Positions 10,070 through 18,485 are shown, numbered from the stretch's first letter. The stretch: DNA of 64,000 nucleotides from Nostoc cf. commune SO-36 (GCF_023734775.1 NZ_AP025732.1:2920501-2984500); one strand, 5' to 3'. Translations and numbers: made by a program. The notes: generated from the letters alone by a model not told the origin.

Positions 10070-10105
10070 AAGCCTGGTTTGTGATGATTACTCACAAACA
10101 GGCTT
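10070..10105 (+). terminator. Hairpin terminator after the DUF2267 gene
   Basis: AAGCCTG-TTTGTG and CACAAACAGGCTT arms form a 13-bp stem with one bulge just after the stop, followed by an AT-rich stretch. Confidence 0.6.
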
Positions 10106-10111
10106 CTTATA

Positions 10112-10405
10112 TTAAATGCTGAACGTCTAGATGAAGTATTGAATCCCACGCTGATTGTTGAAGTTCTATCCCCTTCCACCGCAGATTGCGATCGCCAAAG
10201 TAAATTTCGGATGTATCGATCAATTCCGAGTTTTAGCGAATATTTATTAGTCGAGCAAGATGAACCTTTTGTGGAACGCTACAGTAAACAAGCCGAAGGT
10301 TGGTTGCTCAGTGATTTTAGCGGTTTAGAGGTATCTATTTCTTTAGATTCAGTTGGGGTTGAATTATCGATGGCAGAAATTTATCGCGGCGTTGTTTTTG
10401 AGTAA
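10112..10405 (+). pseudogene. Uma2-family (DUF820) endonuclease fragment, N-terminus missing
   Basis: The frame encodes NAERLDEVLNPTLIVEVLSPST...KFRMYRSIPSFSEYLLVEQ, the C-terminal half of a Uma2 protein (PD-(D/E)XK fold) that includes the IVEVLSPST motif. The first half, about 90 residues in a normal 190-residue member, is absent, and the open frame upstream has no convincing start. It is probably a remnant rather than a gene. Compare the complete relative at 37370-37948. Confidence 0.75.
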
Positions 10406-10483
10406 ATCAGCTTTGTGACGATGTATGCATTGGGAGGGGTGATCTTAAACAGAGGTTTTGCTATCATCACTTATTATACAAAT

Positions 10484-10819
10484 TCACGCTACGCCATATT
10501 GCGTATATTGACGTTGATAAAATGGCTGTAGTCCCAAAACAATATCCTCTTTAGGTACTCCCATCTCAGTCAAGTCTTCAGCAATTTGGATATCTGTCAT
10601 ATTACGTTGAATCCATATCTTTTCATCTTTGATATCAAGATGTATCACACAATTATAAATTCGGTCATATCCATCCCAACCAATCTCTAAAATCTGATAA
10701 TGATCTCGTGCAGTATCGAATATCAGTTGAATTTCAACATCTTCCTCTGAAGATTTGTAACTGCCATACTTCGTTAGTAACTTCTGAATATATTCACGAT
10801 ATTGGTCTAGCTTTGCCAT
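10484..10819 (-). CDS. xisI: XisI family protein (fdxN-element excision controlling factor type)
   Basis: 111 residues matching the XisI family: MAKLDQYREYIQKLLTKYG at the start, DHYQILEIGWDGYDRIYNCVIHLDIKDEKIWIQ in the middle and IAEDLTEMGVPKEDIVLG near the end. In Anabaena XisH and XisI are needed for fdxN-element excision, but the pair is widespread and often unlinked to any element, so function here is uncertain. The start overlaps the intact-length reading frame of xisH upstream by 13 bp, the same overlap as in the second pair at 31469-32193. Confidence 0.9.
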   Translation of the reverse strand: MAKLDQYREYIQKLLTKYGSYKSSEEDVEIQLIFDTARDHYQILEIGWDGYDRIYNCVIHLDIKDEKIWIQRNMTDIQIAEDLTEMGVPKEDIVLGLQPFYQRQYTQYGVA

Positions 10820-11223
10820 TGTACAATCACCTCAACCTTTGGATCGTAAACTATTAACTTAACTTGATACTCTTGTACTGAACTTTAGCCAAAGTCTCGG
10901 CTAAATAGTGAGCGATAGGTTGAGACTGGAACTGCTAAAAACAAAACTCGTTCAGGCTCCCTAATTCGCAAAGCCAATCGATAATTGAGAAATTGCTCCA
11001 AAGCTGCATGGTACTCAAACAGTTCTGAATCCCCTAAAAAACTTTTGATCTCAACAGCAGTTTTTTCAGTTCCTCGCTCGGCTGGTAATATTTTTTCTGC
11101 ACCTAAATCGATTGACATTTTATCTTTGGCAAACTTAACTACTAGCGGATCTTGCGTGATGATCCACCCTTCTTTTTCAAGTCCTCCTTTGACAGCTTCG
11201 TGAAAAATGTCTCTTGCAGACAT
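10807..11223 (-). pseudogene. xisH: XisH family protein with a premature in-frame stop
   Basis: The frame opens with MSARDIFHEAVKGGLEKEGW and carries the restriction-fold-like core (IDLGAEKILPAERG...AVEIKSFLG, an ExK motif). A TAA at 10885-10887 stops it after 112 residues. Translation past the stop continues in the same frame as SSVQEYQVKLIVYDPKVEVIVQW, the normal XisH C-terminus, and ends at 10807 inside xisI. CAA (Gln) to TAA by one substitution would explain it. Either a nonfunctional gene or a truncated protein lacking the last 25 or so residues. Confidence 0.85.
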
Positions 11224-11375
11224 GGACAGAACCAGAACTTAATACCTTTATAATACCGAAGCATTGTCAATCAATGCAATAACGCACCATACGCGAGGAA
11301 TGCGATCGCCTACTGATATGATGAAGGTGCATTGTGATTTGCGATAACGCATACTACATTGGGGATGCGATCGCA

Positions 11376-11792
11376 TTACGACTGTGGATACACATCAAAT
11401 ACTAGTTGTGAACGATAGAAACACACATCAAACTCCAAAAAGAAGTTCATACGTCCTAGCAACAAAGGTACATCATTAGACAAACTCCACGCAAAAACTA
11501 ACCGAACAGGCTCAAACGATCCAATCTGAGCAGATACAAGCAAACCTCTTGCTTCAATGGGAGCCAAATTACCAGCCAACGTTACAGAAATTGTCTGTTC
11601 TTCCCAAATAGCGCCTAGTTGAATACCAATACTATATGGCAGAACGCTAACGCTTGCTCCAGTATCTAACAAACCAGAAACGTCTACTGATGAGTTACGA
11701 TAGGTTAATATTAATGGTAGCTTTGGCAGCGCATCAGGAACACCAAATGTATCGTATCCCTCTGTAAAGGAAAATCTTTGAGGATTAACCAT
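11376..11792 (-). CDS. Retropepsin-like aspartic protease (clan AA)
   Basis: 138-residue single-domain protein. The catalytic motif is SGLLDTGASVSVLPYSIG (Asp-Thr-Gly at about 63-65), followed by the flap region and a hydrophobic LLLGRMNFFLEFDVCF segment near the C-terminus. Retropepsins of this size act as homodimers. It follows a 69-residue small protein gene with a 7-bp gap, so the two are co-transcribed. A second copy of this pair lies at 36563-37182. Substrate is unknown. The low-molecular-weight partner suggests a regulatory or toxin-antitoxin-like pair, which is inference. Confidence 0.8.
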   Translation of the reverse strand: MVNPQRFSFTEGYDTFGVPDALPKLPLILTYRNSSVDVSGLLDTGASVSVLPYSIGIQLGAIWEEQTISVTLAGNLAPIEARGLLVSAQIGSFEPVRLVFAWSLSNDVPLLLGRMNFFLEFDVCFYRSQLVFDVYPQS

Positions 11793-11799
11793 TGTGCAT

Positions 11800-12009
11800 T
11801 TACTCGTCTGACTCTAGCAGTTGAGAAAGTTGATGTGCAGCTGCGTGGGAATTAAGTGGCGACCAAATAGGGTAAGTTGCTCCTTGCTCTAATGATGGTT
11901 CTTCATCCTTAGATAATTCTGAAACTAGAAACTGCATGACTTTGAGTTTATCTGCACGAGTTAAATTTCGCAGGGTAGGAAATAGCTCTACGGCGTTCAT
12001 AATTGTCAT
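11800..12009 (-). CDS. Small helical protein paired with the retropepsin-like protease
   Basis: 69 residues. The first half is an amphipathic helical stretch (ELFPTLRNLTRADKLKVMQFLVSELSKDEE), the second a low-complexity tail (ATYPIWSPLNSHAAAHQLSQLLESDE). The paralogue at 36563-36772 shares the layout L.R.L...EKLK.I..L..EL followed by a Tyr-Pro-type tail. I do not recognise a named family. Position directly before the protease gene in both loci points to a functional pair. Confidence 0.7.
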   Translation of the reverse strand: MTIMNAVELFPTLRNLTRADKLKVMQFLVSELSKDEEPSLEQGATYPIWSPLNSHAAAHQLSQLLESDE

Positions 12010-12287
12010 CCTGGAAATGAATCAATATTTCTATCTTTCCACAAATTTTATCACATTGTTGAAAGCTGGAACAATCCGATAACAATTACAGCATAATTAC
12101 GAATACTCAGTATAAAGAAAATCTAGTTATGATGGAGAGCAAGTTCTCTCTTAAGACTAAACTCGTATCAAGCAAAACTGCAATTACCTTAATGATTTTG
12201 CTTTTAGTCTACAAAAATCAAGATTGACTTAATACAGCGCTTCCGCCTGTTATAAGGTACACTAGGTTAAAATATAAATACTTTTAA

Positions 12288-12680
12288 ATGAAGTCATACT
12301 CTATCGAGCTTCGAGAAAAAATAGTTGCAGCACATATTCAAAAAAATATCTCAATCAGGAAAGTAGCTAACATATTTTCTGTCTCAAAGAGTTTAGTGCA
12401 AAAGCTTGTAAAACAACAAAAACTTGAAGGAAATTTACAACCAAAGCCGCGAGGAAAACCACAATTTAGTCATCTGACAAATGCTGACATAGAGTTAAGA
12501 GAATTAGTTGAAGCACATCCAGATGCAACATTGATAGAGTTGTGTGAATTATTTGCAGACAAAACTGGTAATTGGGTAGGTCGAAGTGCAATGTGTCGTG
12601 CCTTACAAAAATTAGGATTAAATCGTAAAAAAAAACATTGCGGAGTAGTCAAGCAGCAACAGAAAGAGTTCAAAAACTAA
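12288..12680 (+). CDS. IS630-type transposase, first frame (DNA-binding part)
   Basis: 130 residues: helix-turn-helix domain (IRKVANIFSVSKSLVQKLVK, about 24-43) and a second winged helix region to about 115. The frame stops soon after a run of nine A residues (12627-12635). Slipping -1 there gives ...NRKKKTLRSSQAATERVQK and joins the catalytic frame. This is the programmed-frameshift layout used by many IS630 elements. Confidence 0.88.
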   Translation: MKSYSIELREKIVAAHIQKNISIRKVANIFSVSKSLVQKLVKQQKLEGNLQPKPRGKPQFSHLTNADIELRELVEAHPDATLIELCELFADKTGNWVGRSAMCRALQKLGLNRKKKHCGVVKQQQKEFKN

Positions 12681-13234
12681 GAGTAGAATATTGGGAACAG
12701 GTCAGAGATATAGATCCAGATAACTTAGTATTCCTAGATGAGACAGGAGTTTTATTAGGTCTGGCAAGAACTCATGCGCGTTCGCAACAAGGAACAAGAG
12801 CTTACGACCAAAAACCATTTTATAGAGGTGCAAAAGTCACAGTAATTGGAGCAATTAGTATTAAAAAAGTAGTGGCGTTAATGACGATGAATAACTCAAT
12901 GGATAGCCAAGCATTTGATGTATTCATTGAGAAGTTTTTAGCGCCTAATTTATGGACAGGAGCAGTAGTCGTCATGGATAACTTACCTGCCCATAAACTA
13001 GCATCAATTGTACCAATGATTGAAGCTGTAGGTGCGAAAGTTATTTGTTTATCCTCATACTCTCCTGATTTTAATCCAATCGAGTTATGGTGGTCACAAC
13101 TCAAATCTTTTTTACGCAGTTTTGCTCCAACTACAACAGAAATGGTTGATACAGTAATCTCAGTTGCACTCGACTTAATGAATCCTCAACATTTAAAAAA
13201 CTGGTTTACTAATTGTTGCTATTGTACCTCATAA
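12638..13234 (+). CDS. IS630-type transposase, second frame (DDE catalytic part)
   Basis: About 198 residues with the catalytic triad: Asp in FLDETGVLLG, Asp in VVMDNLPAHK and Glu in SPDFNPIELWWSQLKSF. The nominal TTG start is probably unused, because the product should be made by -1 frameshifting from the upstream frame at the A9 run. Confidence 0.88.
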   Translation: MRSSQAATERVQKLRVEYWEQVRDIDPDNLVFLDETGVLLGLARTHARSQQGTRAYDQKPFYRGAKVTVIGAISIKKVVALMTMNNSMDSQAFDVFIEKFLAPNLWTGAVVVMDNLPAHKLASIVPMIEAVGAKVICLSSYSPDFNPIELWWSQLKSFLRSFAPTTTEMVDTVISVALDLMNPQHLKNWFTNCCYCTS

Positions 13235-13284
13235 CACCGGGAAGTGCTGTATATCATGTCAAACTCACATGGAAGCACAAAATA

Positions 13285-14406
13285 ATGCTCAGAACATTTG
13301 TCTATTTTGATGCCTCAACGATTGATTATGAGGTATTGCAGCAAATCTACTCTACAAACAGTCAACTCCAGGAAGTTGAGCAAAATATATGTGTTTTTGA
13401 GTTTGATGCTATAACATTTGCCCATGCATTAATGTTGTTAGGGCAAAATGGAAACCGATTTGGTTATGATCTTTCGCTCTACCTTAGTACAGTAGTTTAT
13501 TTTTTTAATAATTCAACTACATCTGTTAATGGATTAATAATTGTTGATCAAGGCTCTTCAGATTTTAAAAAACGTATTTCTGAAGATTTAGGAGTTGCAA
13601 TATCCTCTTTGTTTATGGCTCAATCATTTCAGATTAAATGGGAAACTATTACTCAAATACCTCAAAATAAAAAGCTTTCAAAAAAGACTCCTGACTTTTT
13701 GGGATTTAACCTAAATGATGAAAGATATATTTATGAATCAAAAGGAACGACTCAGCCACAGAATATCGAAAGTGCCATGACTAAGGCACTGGAGCAATCG
13801 AAAGGCTATCCAGAAACTGCTACAGGCAAATTTGCGATTGTTTCGTACTTTCCGACGGGAGGCAAAAGTATGCCACCGTTCACATTTATTGCAGATCCTC
13901 CAATTTCTGACATTTTTATACCTGAAAGAGAGAATTCAATACTTTTGCATTACACTCATGTTCTTAGCTTTGCTGGCTTAGACAATACTTTACGATTTTA
14001 TGAAAATTTGCTAGTAGAAAAATTTAAATTGGATAGACAAGATGAGCAAGAAAGAACTTTATATCGATTTCCAAGAAATCTTGGGCTTCAACGTTTCTTA
14101 GATACAGTAATACAAACTTTTGAGCAAGAAAGGGTAACAAAAGATACTTTTGCATGGAGAAATATAACTTATATAGGAAGGTATTTAGACCTTCCAGACG
14201 GCAGAAGCCGACTATTTACGGGTGTTCATGTGGAGACAATAGAACAGATCCTTAGACTTGATACCAACATTCAGGTATTTAGCAATACTCGTGTTCGAGA
14301 GAATGGAGAAGAAATTAGTACCTTGTCTGACGGAACAATCTTTAAAATTCAAGCACCAGATGCCGAAAATCAACGTTTTCCTGCTAAACCACTTAAATTT
14401 AATTAA
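13285..14406 (+). CDS. Uncharacterised protein with a PD-(D/E)XK nuclease-like motif
   Basis: ATG at 13285 is taken because upstream codons of the open frame lie in the IS630 right end. The product is 373 residues. Residues about 134-155 read KKTPDFLGFNLNDERYIYESKG, the Pro-Asp...Glu-x-Lys pattern (D137, E151, K153) of restriction-endonuclease-fold nucleases, with a preceding helical Glu/Asp at 100-101. The rest matches nothing I know. It has AT-rich codon use compared with the nif genes and stands alone beside an IS. DNA-targeting function is an inference from the motif. Confidence 0.6.
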   Translation: MLRTFVYFDASTIDYEVLQQIYSTNSQLQEVEQNICVFEFDAITFAHALMLLGQNGNRFGYDLSLYLSTVVYFFNNSTTSVNGLIIVDQGSSDFKKRISEDLGVAISSLFMAQSFQIKWETITQIPQNKKLSKKTPDFLGFNLNDERYIYESKGTTQPQNIESAMTKALEQSKGYPETATGKFAIVSYFPTGGKSMPPFTFIADPPISDIFIPERENSILLHYTHVLSFAGLDNTLRFYENLLVEKFKLDRQDEQERTLYRFPRNLGLQRFLDTVIQTFEQERVTKDTFAWRNITYIGRYLDLPDGRSRLFTGVHVETIEQILRLDTNIQVFSNTRVRENGEEISTLSDGTIFKIQAPDAENQRFPAKPLKFN

Positions 14407-14412
14407 TGTATT

Positions 14413-14517
14413 TTAATAATGCTTATCTAACACTTTTGAAACTCCCCTTGCTCTCAATGCTTTGATAAATCGCTGATCCATTGAGTCTTCATCAATAAAT
14501 AATCGAATTGGACTCAT
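14413..14517 (-). pseudogene. Truncated DUF5615 (PIN-like toxin) gene
   Basis: Reading leftward from ATG 14517 gives MSPIRLFIDEDSMDQRFIKA and stops after 34 residues. This is the N-terminus of a DUF5615 PIN-like protein (about 110 residues normally), including the first acidic pair IDED. Similarity ends after LRARGV, consistent with a deletion. The start overlaps the stop of the DUF433 gene (ATGA), the usual antitoxin-toxin coupling. Confidence 0.7.
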
Positions 14518-14834
14518 ATTGCTTGCCCCATTTCTGTAGCTAACCGCTTGTAATCTGCTTTTTCAGCAGAGATATACGCCTCAATTTCCTCTCGATTAGC
14601 GTGATAATAAGTTAAAGCAGCATAAACCTGAACAAGATTTACATTTCCCATGCGTTCTGCAATTTCTTCTGCATTCAGTCCAAGTTTGTACCAAGCTGTG
14701 ATGCGTTGAACAGAAACTCTAGTACCAGCAATGCGAGGACGACCCCCTAAAGTTTCAGGTGACTTAACAATCAGTGTTCCAATGTCAGTAGCCGACATAA
14801 ATATCTTAATGGGTTTATTTTGATGATTTTTCAC
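14514..14834 (-). CDS. DUF433 antitoxin-like protein
   Basis: 106 residues matching DUF433: IVKSPETLGGRPRIAGTRVSVQRITAWYKLGLNAEEIAERM, a predicted helix-turn-helix DNA-binding core. DUF433 genes are normally the antitoxin of a pair with a DUF5615 PIN-like toxin, and here the toxin gene is truncated. The first Met used may be one of two (a second ATG follows 12 codons later, MSATDIGTLI), and the internal one is the more family-like start. Confidence 0.85.
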   Translation of the reverse strand: MKNHQNKPIKIFMSATDIGTLIVKSPETLGGRPRIAGTRVSVQRITAWYKLGLNAEEIAERMGNVNLVQVYAALTYYHANREEIEAYISAEKADYKRLATEMGQAI

Positions 14835-14883
14835 CCATAAATCATAGCAAATTATATAAAGATGCTATGATTTACCATTAAAT

Positions 14884-16185
14884 TTAACTTTGTTTATAAA
14901 CCATTTCCATTTTCAACTTCTCAATCTCCAATCTCAATTTGTCATTCTCCATCTTCAAATTAGCGTTATCCTCCCTAATCAACTCAACTTCATTTCTCTT
15001 ACTCAAAGCTTGATTAATCGCCAACTTCCTCATATCTAGTGAAAACCAACGCTGATAAGTTTGCGTGTGAACCTGCACACTATGCCCCAAATTATCCGCC
15101 GCAGCTTTAATTGGTATCCCTAAAATATGCGCCCGGATTGCCCAAGCGTGACGTAAATCATAAGGTTTAAAATCCAATCCTATTTTGCGAAACCACCAAC
15201 TTATTCGCTGTGTCAACGCTGTTATCTCAGCATGATTGGTGTTATCTTTTTTAGCGATCGCACTCCCCAACATCTCTACATATCTAGGATTTCTCAAATC
15301 AAAATCTTCAATCCATTGCCGATGTAATGGTAATGCTTGTCTCTCACCAGTCTTAGAATCCTTATGAACCTTCCATGTCAAATCTACATTTTCTTGACTC
15401 AACCACCAATCAATATCAGGATTAATAAAAAGTTCCCGTGGGCGTAAACCAAAAACTGCTAACATTCCATACGTCCAGCGCCAGAGTTGCCAGCTATCTT
15501 GAACATTTTGATTTACTTGATTACCTCTGTTATGCAAATAATCTTCAAATTTTAGAATTCCATCAGCTATTTCCGCATCTGTAGGGATAGTGCGGGAGTT
15601 ATTCTCAGGCATTTTGGAATACTTAGATAAATCGATTTCGATTTTAAATGTCATGCAAAATGCCGATATAGCTCTAGCTGCATTATATTTAGCCCATTCC
15701 TTATCGATTTGTTCAATGGAACTTATCAGATTGGCAGCAGTAGCTAAATCTTGAGGATTCGTAAATCGTTTAGTTCGGGAAAAGTAATAAAAAAAAGTAT
15801 GTTCGCTTTTGGTAGTTCGTTTATGAGTCCTAAAATACTCTTCTTCAAATTGTTCGAGTAATTCTCCTATAGTCTTAAATTCTTTTTTAATCGCTTCATT
15901 TCCTAAATATTTATCATTCCACTCAAAAGTTTTCCGAGCGATTAACTTCCCTAACTCATAGGCTTCTTCCTCAGCCGTCTTGAGTCCATCCAAGTTAGAG
16001 GGAATATTCAAGCTGATATTGTATTGTTTTCTCCCAGTACCATTACTATCTTTGTCTCCCGGCTTAATTGGTAACGTCGCCCGTAATTGCAGACTTCCAT
16101 TCGATTCTCTAATTGTCACCTTTGCCTTTGCAGACTTCAAACGCAGATTAACTTTCTCTAATTCCAGTAGTACTTTCGTTTTCAT
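14884..16185 (-). CDS. xisA: XisA-type tyrosine site-specific recombinase (nifD-element excisase)
   Basis: 433 residues. The catalytic domain holds Arg248 (GLRPREL), Tyr342 where most tyrosine recombinases have His (PYDLRHAW), Arg345, His368 (LGHS) and nucleophile Tyr377 (TQTYQRW). The Arg-Tyr-Arg-Tyr set is what I recall for XisA/XisC. A C-terminal coiled coil (about 400-430) is rich in Leu, Glu and Lys. The gene points away from the nifD 3' fragment, with its start 375 bp from the core site at 16560-16570. It should excise the element during heterocyst differentiation, fusing the nifD halves. Confidence 0.9.
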   Translation of the reverse strand: MKTKVLLELEKVNLRLKSAKAKVTIRESNGSLQLRATLPIKPGDKDSNGTGRKQYNISLNIPSNLDGLKTAEEEAYELGKLIARKTFEWNDKYLGNEAIKKEFKTIGELLEQFEEEYFRTHKRTTKSEHTFFYYFSRTKRFTNPQDLATAANLISSIEQIDKEWAKYNAARAISAFCMTFKIEIDLSKYSKMPENNSRTIPTDAEIADGILKFEDYLHNRGNQVNQNVQDSWQLWRWTYGMLAVFGLRPRELFINPDIDWWLSQENVDLTWKVHKDSKTGERQALPLHRQWIEDFDLRNPRYVEMLGSAIAKKDNTNHAEITALTQRISWWFRKIGLDFKPYDLRHAWAIRAHILGIPIKAAADNLGHSVQVHTQTYQRWFSLDMRKLAINQALSKRNEVELIREDNANLKMENDKLRLEIEKLKMEMVYKQS

Positions 16186-16278
16186 GTGTTCTTTTTGCTG
16201 CTGTGCTTGCAGAGATGAGCAAAAAAACGGGCGATTTTTTAATCACCTTGGTTCAGGACAACATTTAGATGATGCGTA

Positions 16279-16418
16279 ATATCATATCCGCTTGATTGCT
16301 TATTAAACCCGAAGAACCTCACCCCGCCAAAGCTACGCTTTGTCTCCCCTCCCCGCAAGCGGGGAGGGGATTAAGGGGTGGGGTTCTTTTCTTATGGGTA
16401 ATTTAGCGGACATGATAT
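16279..16418. repeat. MITE-like element with ATATCATRTCCGC terminal inverted repeats
   Basis: ATATCATATCCGC at the left is answered by GCGGACATGATAT at the right. Inside is a second nested palindrome (GAACCTCACCCC...GGGGTGGGGTTC) and a CCCCTCCCCGCAAGCGGGGAGGGG stem. It occupies most of the gap between xisA and the element border and could affect the xisA promoter region. Confidence 0.75.
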
Positions 16419-16559
16419 GAGTCCTGAACCTGATTATGCATCGCTGTGTTTTTAGCCTATATTTAGGCTAAAAATAAATGTGTTATCAACGAACAATGCT
16501 TATCGCTGACACTGTTTACTGCAAACATTAGGCTGTTGAAAAGAATTAAACCACAAAAA

Positions 16560-16570
16560 GGATTACTCCG
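16560..16570 (+). other. nifD-element recombination core site (right border)
   Basis: GGATTACTCCG is the 11-bp direct repeat described at both ends of the Anabaena nifD element. Here it coincides exactly with the point where NifD homology begins (Asp-Tyr-Ser-Gly). No second copy was found by eye in this window. Confidence 0.93.
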
Positions 16571-16719
16571 GCCCTTATCACGGTTATGACGGCTTTGCCA
16601 TCTTCGCACGCGACATGGACTTGGCACTCAACAGCCCAACCTGGGGATTCATTGGCGCTCCTTGGAATGAAAAAGCTCAGGCTAAGAAGGCTGAAGCTAA
16701 GGCTAAGGCTGCCGTTTAG
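16561..16719 (+). pseudogene. nifD: nifD 3' fragment (MoFe protein alpha subunit, last 52 codons), interrupted gene
   Basis: Reads [20 protein letters not shown]...[15 protein letters not shown] followed by a Lys/Ala-rich tail ([17 protein letters not shown]) and stop. This is the C-terminus of nitrogenase NifD. The rest of the gene is separated by the element to the left and must lie outside the window. It is not a dead gene: excision at the core site restores it in heterocysts. The gap to nifK is 190 bp and contains AT-rich repeats. Confidence 0.93.
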
Positions 16720-16909
16720 GGAAATGGGAGAGTCAGATAAGTAAGGATAACCTGGGGCTAAAGCCCCAGGGGGGAGTTGGGAATACAAAATTCAAAATTG
16801 AAAGATTAAAAATTTATTTTGATTTTTGCATTTTGAATTTTGAATCATATTCCCACTCCCTACTCCCACCTCAATTAGTAAAGAATTCAGTAACCTTGGA
16901 GATCCAGAA

Positions 16910-18445
16910 ATGCCTCAGAATCCAGAAAAAATTCAAGATCACGTCGAGTTATTCCACCAACCAGAGTACAAACAGCTATTTGAAAACAAAAAGCAGTTTG
17001 AAAATGGTCACGAAGCCGAAGAAGTAACACGAGTTGCAGAGTGGACAAAGGGTTGGGATTATCGTGAAAAGAACTTCGCTCGTGAAGCTTTAACCGTTAA
17101 CCCTGCTAAAGCTTGTCAACCATTGGGAGCAATCTTTGCTGCTGTTGGTTTTGAAGGTACTCTACCTTTCGTTCAAGGTGCTCAAGGTTGCGTTGCTTAC
17201 TTCCGCGCCCACTTAACCCGTCACTACAAAGAACCATTCTCTACTGTGTCTTCTTCAATGACTGAAGATGCAGCCGTGTTTGGTGGTCTGCAAAACATGA
17301 TTGACGGTTTGGCGAACTCTTACCAACTGTACAAGCCTAAGATGATTGCTGTCTGCACAACTTGTATGGCAGAAGTAATTGGTGATGACTTACAGTCTTT
17401 CATCAACAACGCCAAAGAAGCTGGTTCAGTTCCTAAAGATTTCCCAGTTCCCTACGCTCACACTCCTAGCTTTGTCGGTTCCCACATCACTGGTTACGAC
17501 AACATGATGAAGGGAATTCTTTCTAACGTGACCGCAGGTCAGAAGAAAGAAACCAGCAATGGTAAAATCAACTTCATCCCAGGTTTTGACACCTACGTAG
17601 GCAACAACCGCGAAATCAAGCGGATTGCTTCTTTGTTCGGCTTTGACTACACAATTTTAGCCGACAACAGCGACTACCTCGATTCACCAAACACAGGTGA
17701 ATTCGATATGTACCCAGGTGGTACAAAGTTAGAAGATGCAGCAGATTCAATCAACGCGAAAGCAACGATCGCTCTGCAAGCACACTCTACCATCAAAACC
17801 CGCGAATACATTGAAAAAGAGTGGAAGCAACCAACCTCAGTTTCCCGTCCTTGGGGCATCAAGGGTACTGATGAGTTCTTGATGAAACTCAGCGAATTGA
17901 GCGGTATTCCCATTCCTCAAGAATTGGAAATCGAACGCGGTCGTGCAGTTGATGCCATGACTGACTCTCACTCATGGCTTCACGGCAAGCGCTTCGCTAT
18001 CTACGGCGAACCAGATTTAGTATACTGCGTAGTTGGCTTTATGCTAGAAATGGGTGCTGAACCTGTGCATATCTTGGTTCACAACAGCAACGAAATATTT
18101 GAAGCAGAAATGAAAGAATTGCTTGCTTCTAGCCCCTTTGGTCAACATGCAACTGTTTGGCCTGGTAAGGACTTGTGGCACATGCGTTCACTGCTGTTCA
18201 CCGAACCCGTAGACTTGCTCATCGGTAACAGCTACGGTAAGTACCTGTGGCGCGACACCAAGACTCCCTTAGTGAGAATTGGCTATCCTATCATAGATCG
18301 TCACCACTTACACCGCTACACCACCATCGGTTATCAAGGTATAATCAACCTCCTCAACTGGACTGTAAACACCCTGTTTGAAGAAATCGATCGCAACACC
18401 AACATTCCTTCTAAGACAGATATTTCCTACGATTTGATTCGTTAG
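16910..18445 (+). CDS. nifK: Nitrogenase MoFe protein beta subunit
   Basis: 511 residues, complete. P-cluster cysteines are in [11 protein letters not shown] (Cys69), [12 protein letters not shown] (Cys94) and [12 protein letters not shown] (Cys152). With NifD it forms the alpha2-beta2 MoFe protein that reduces N2 at FeMo-co. It is the first complete gene of the cluster, so transcription in heterocysts should come from the nifH promoter outside the window after element excision. An upstream ATG in another frame is not used. Confidence 0.98.
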   Translation: MPQNPEKIQDHVELFHQPEYKQLFENKKQFENGHEAEEVTRVAEWTKGWDYREKNFAREALTVNPAKACQPLGAIFAAVGFEGTLPFVQGAQGCVAYFRAHLTRHYKEPFSTVSSSMTEDAAVFGGLQNMIDGLANSYQLYKPKMIAVCTTCMAEVIGDDLQSFINNAKEAGSVPKDFPVPYAHTPSFVGSHITGYDNMMKGILSNVTAGQKKETSNGKINFIPGFDTYVGNNREIKRIASLFGFDYTILADNSDYLDSPNTGEFDMYPGGTKLEDAADSINAKATIALQAHSTIKTREYIEKEWKQPTSVSRPWGIKGTDEFLMKLSELSGIPIPQELEIERGRAVDAMTDSHSWLHGKRFAIYGEPDLVYCVVGFMLEMGAEPVHILVHNSNEIFEAEMKELLASSPFGQHATVWPGKDLWHMRSLLFTEPVDLLIGNSYGKYLWRDTKTPLVRIGYPIIDRHHLHRYTTIGYQGIINLLNWTVNTLFEEIDRNTNIPSKTDISYDLIR

Positions 18446-18485
18446 AAATTGCGTAGAAACACAACGTGTTAATTAAGGGTAAAGA

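Larger units (their letters stand above)
12233..13251 (+). mobile_element. IS630-type insertion sequence, complete with terminal inverted repeats
   Basis: The left end TACAGCGCTTCCGCCTGTTA and the complement of the right end TACAGCACTTCCCGGTGTTA match at most positions, and both ends carry the TA that IS630/Tc1 elements duplicate on insertion. The element is about 1 kb with two overlapping transposase frames. Both ends and both frames look intact, so it may be active. Confidence 0.92.

Noticed and set aside
12288..13234. Treating the IS630-type transposase as a pseudogene
   Set aside because: The -1 shift at an A9 run is a known expression mechanism in this family, and both inverted ends and the DDE residues are intact.
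16546..16788. Antisense frame over the nifD fragment and nifK upstream region
   Set aside because: The sense strand encodes the clear NifD C-terminus; the antisense protein is low complexity.
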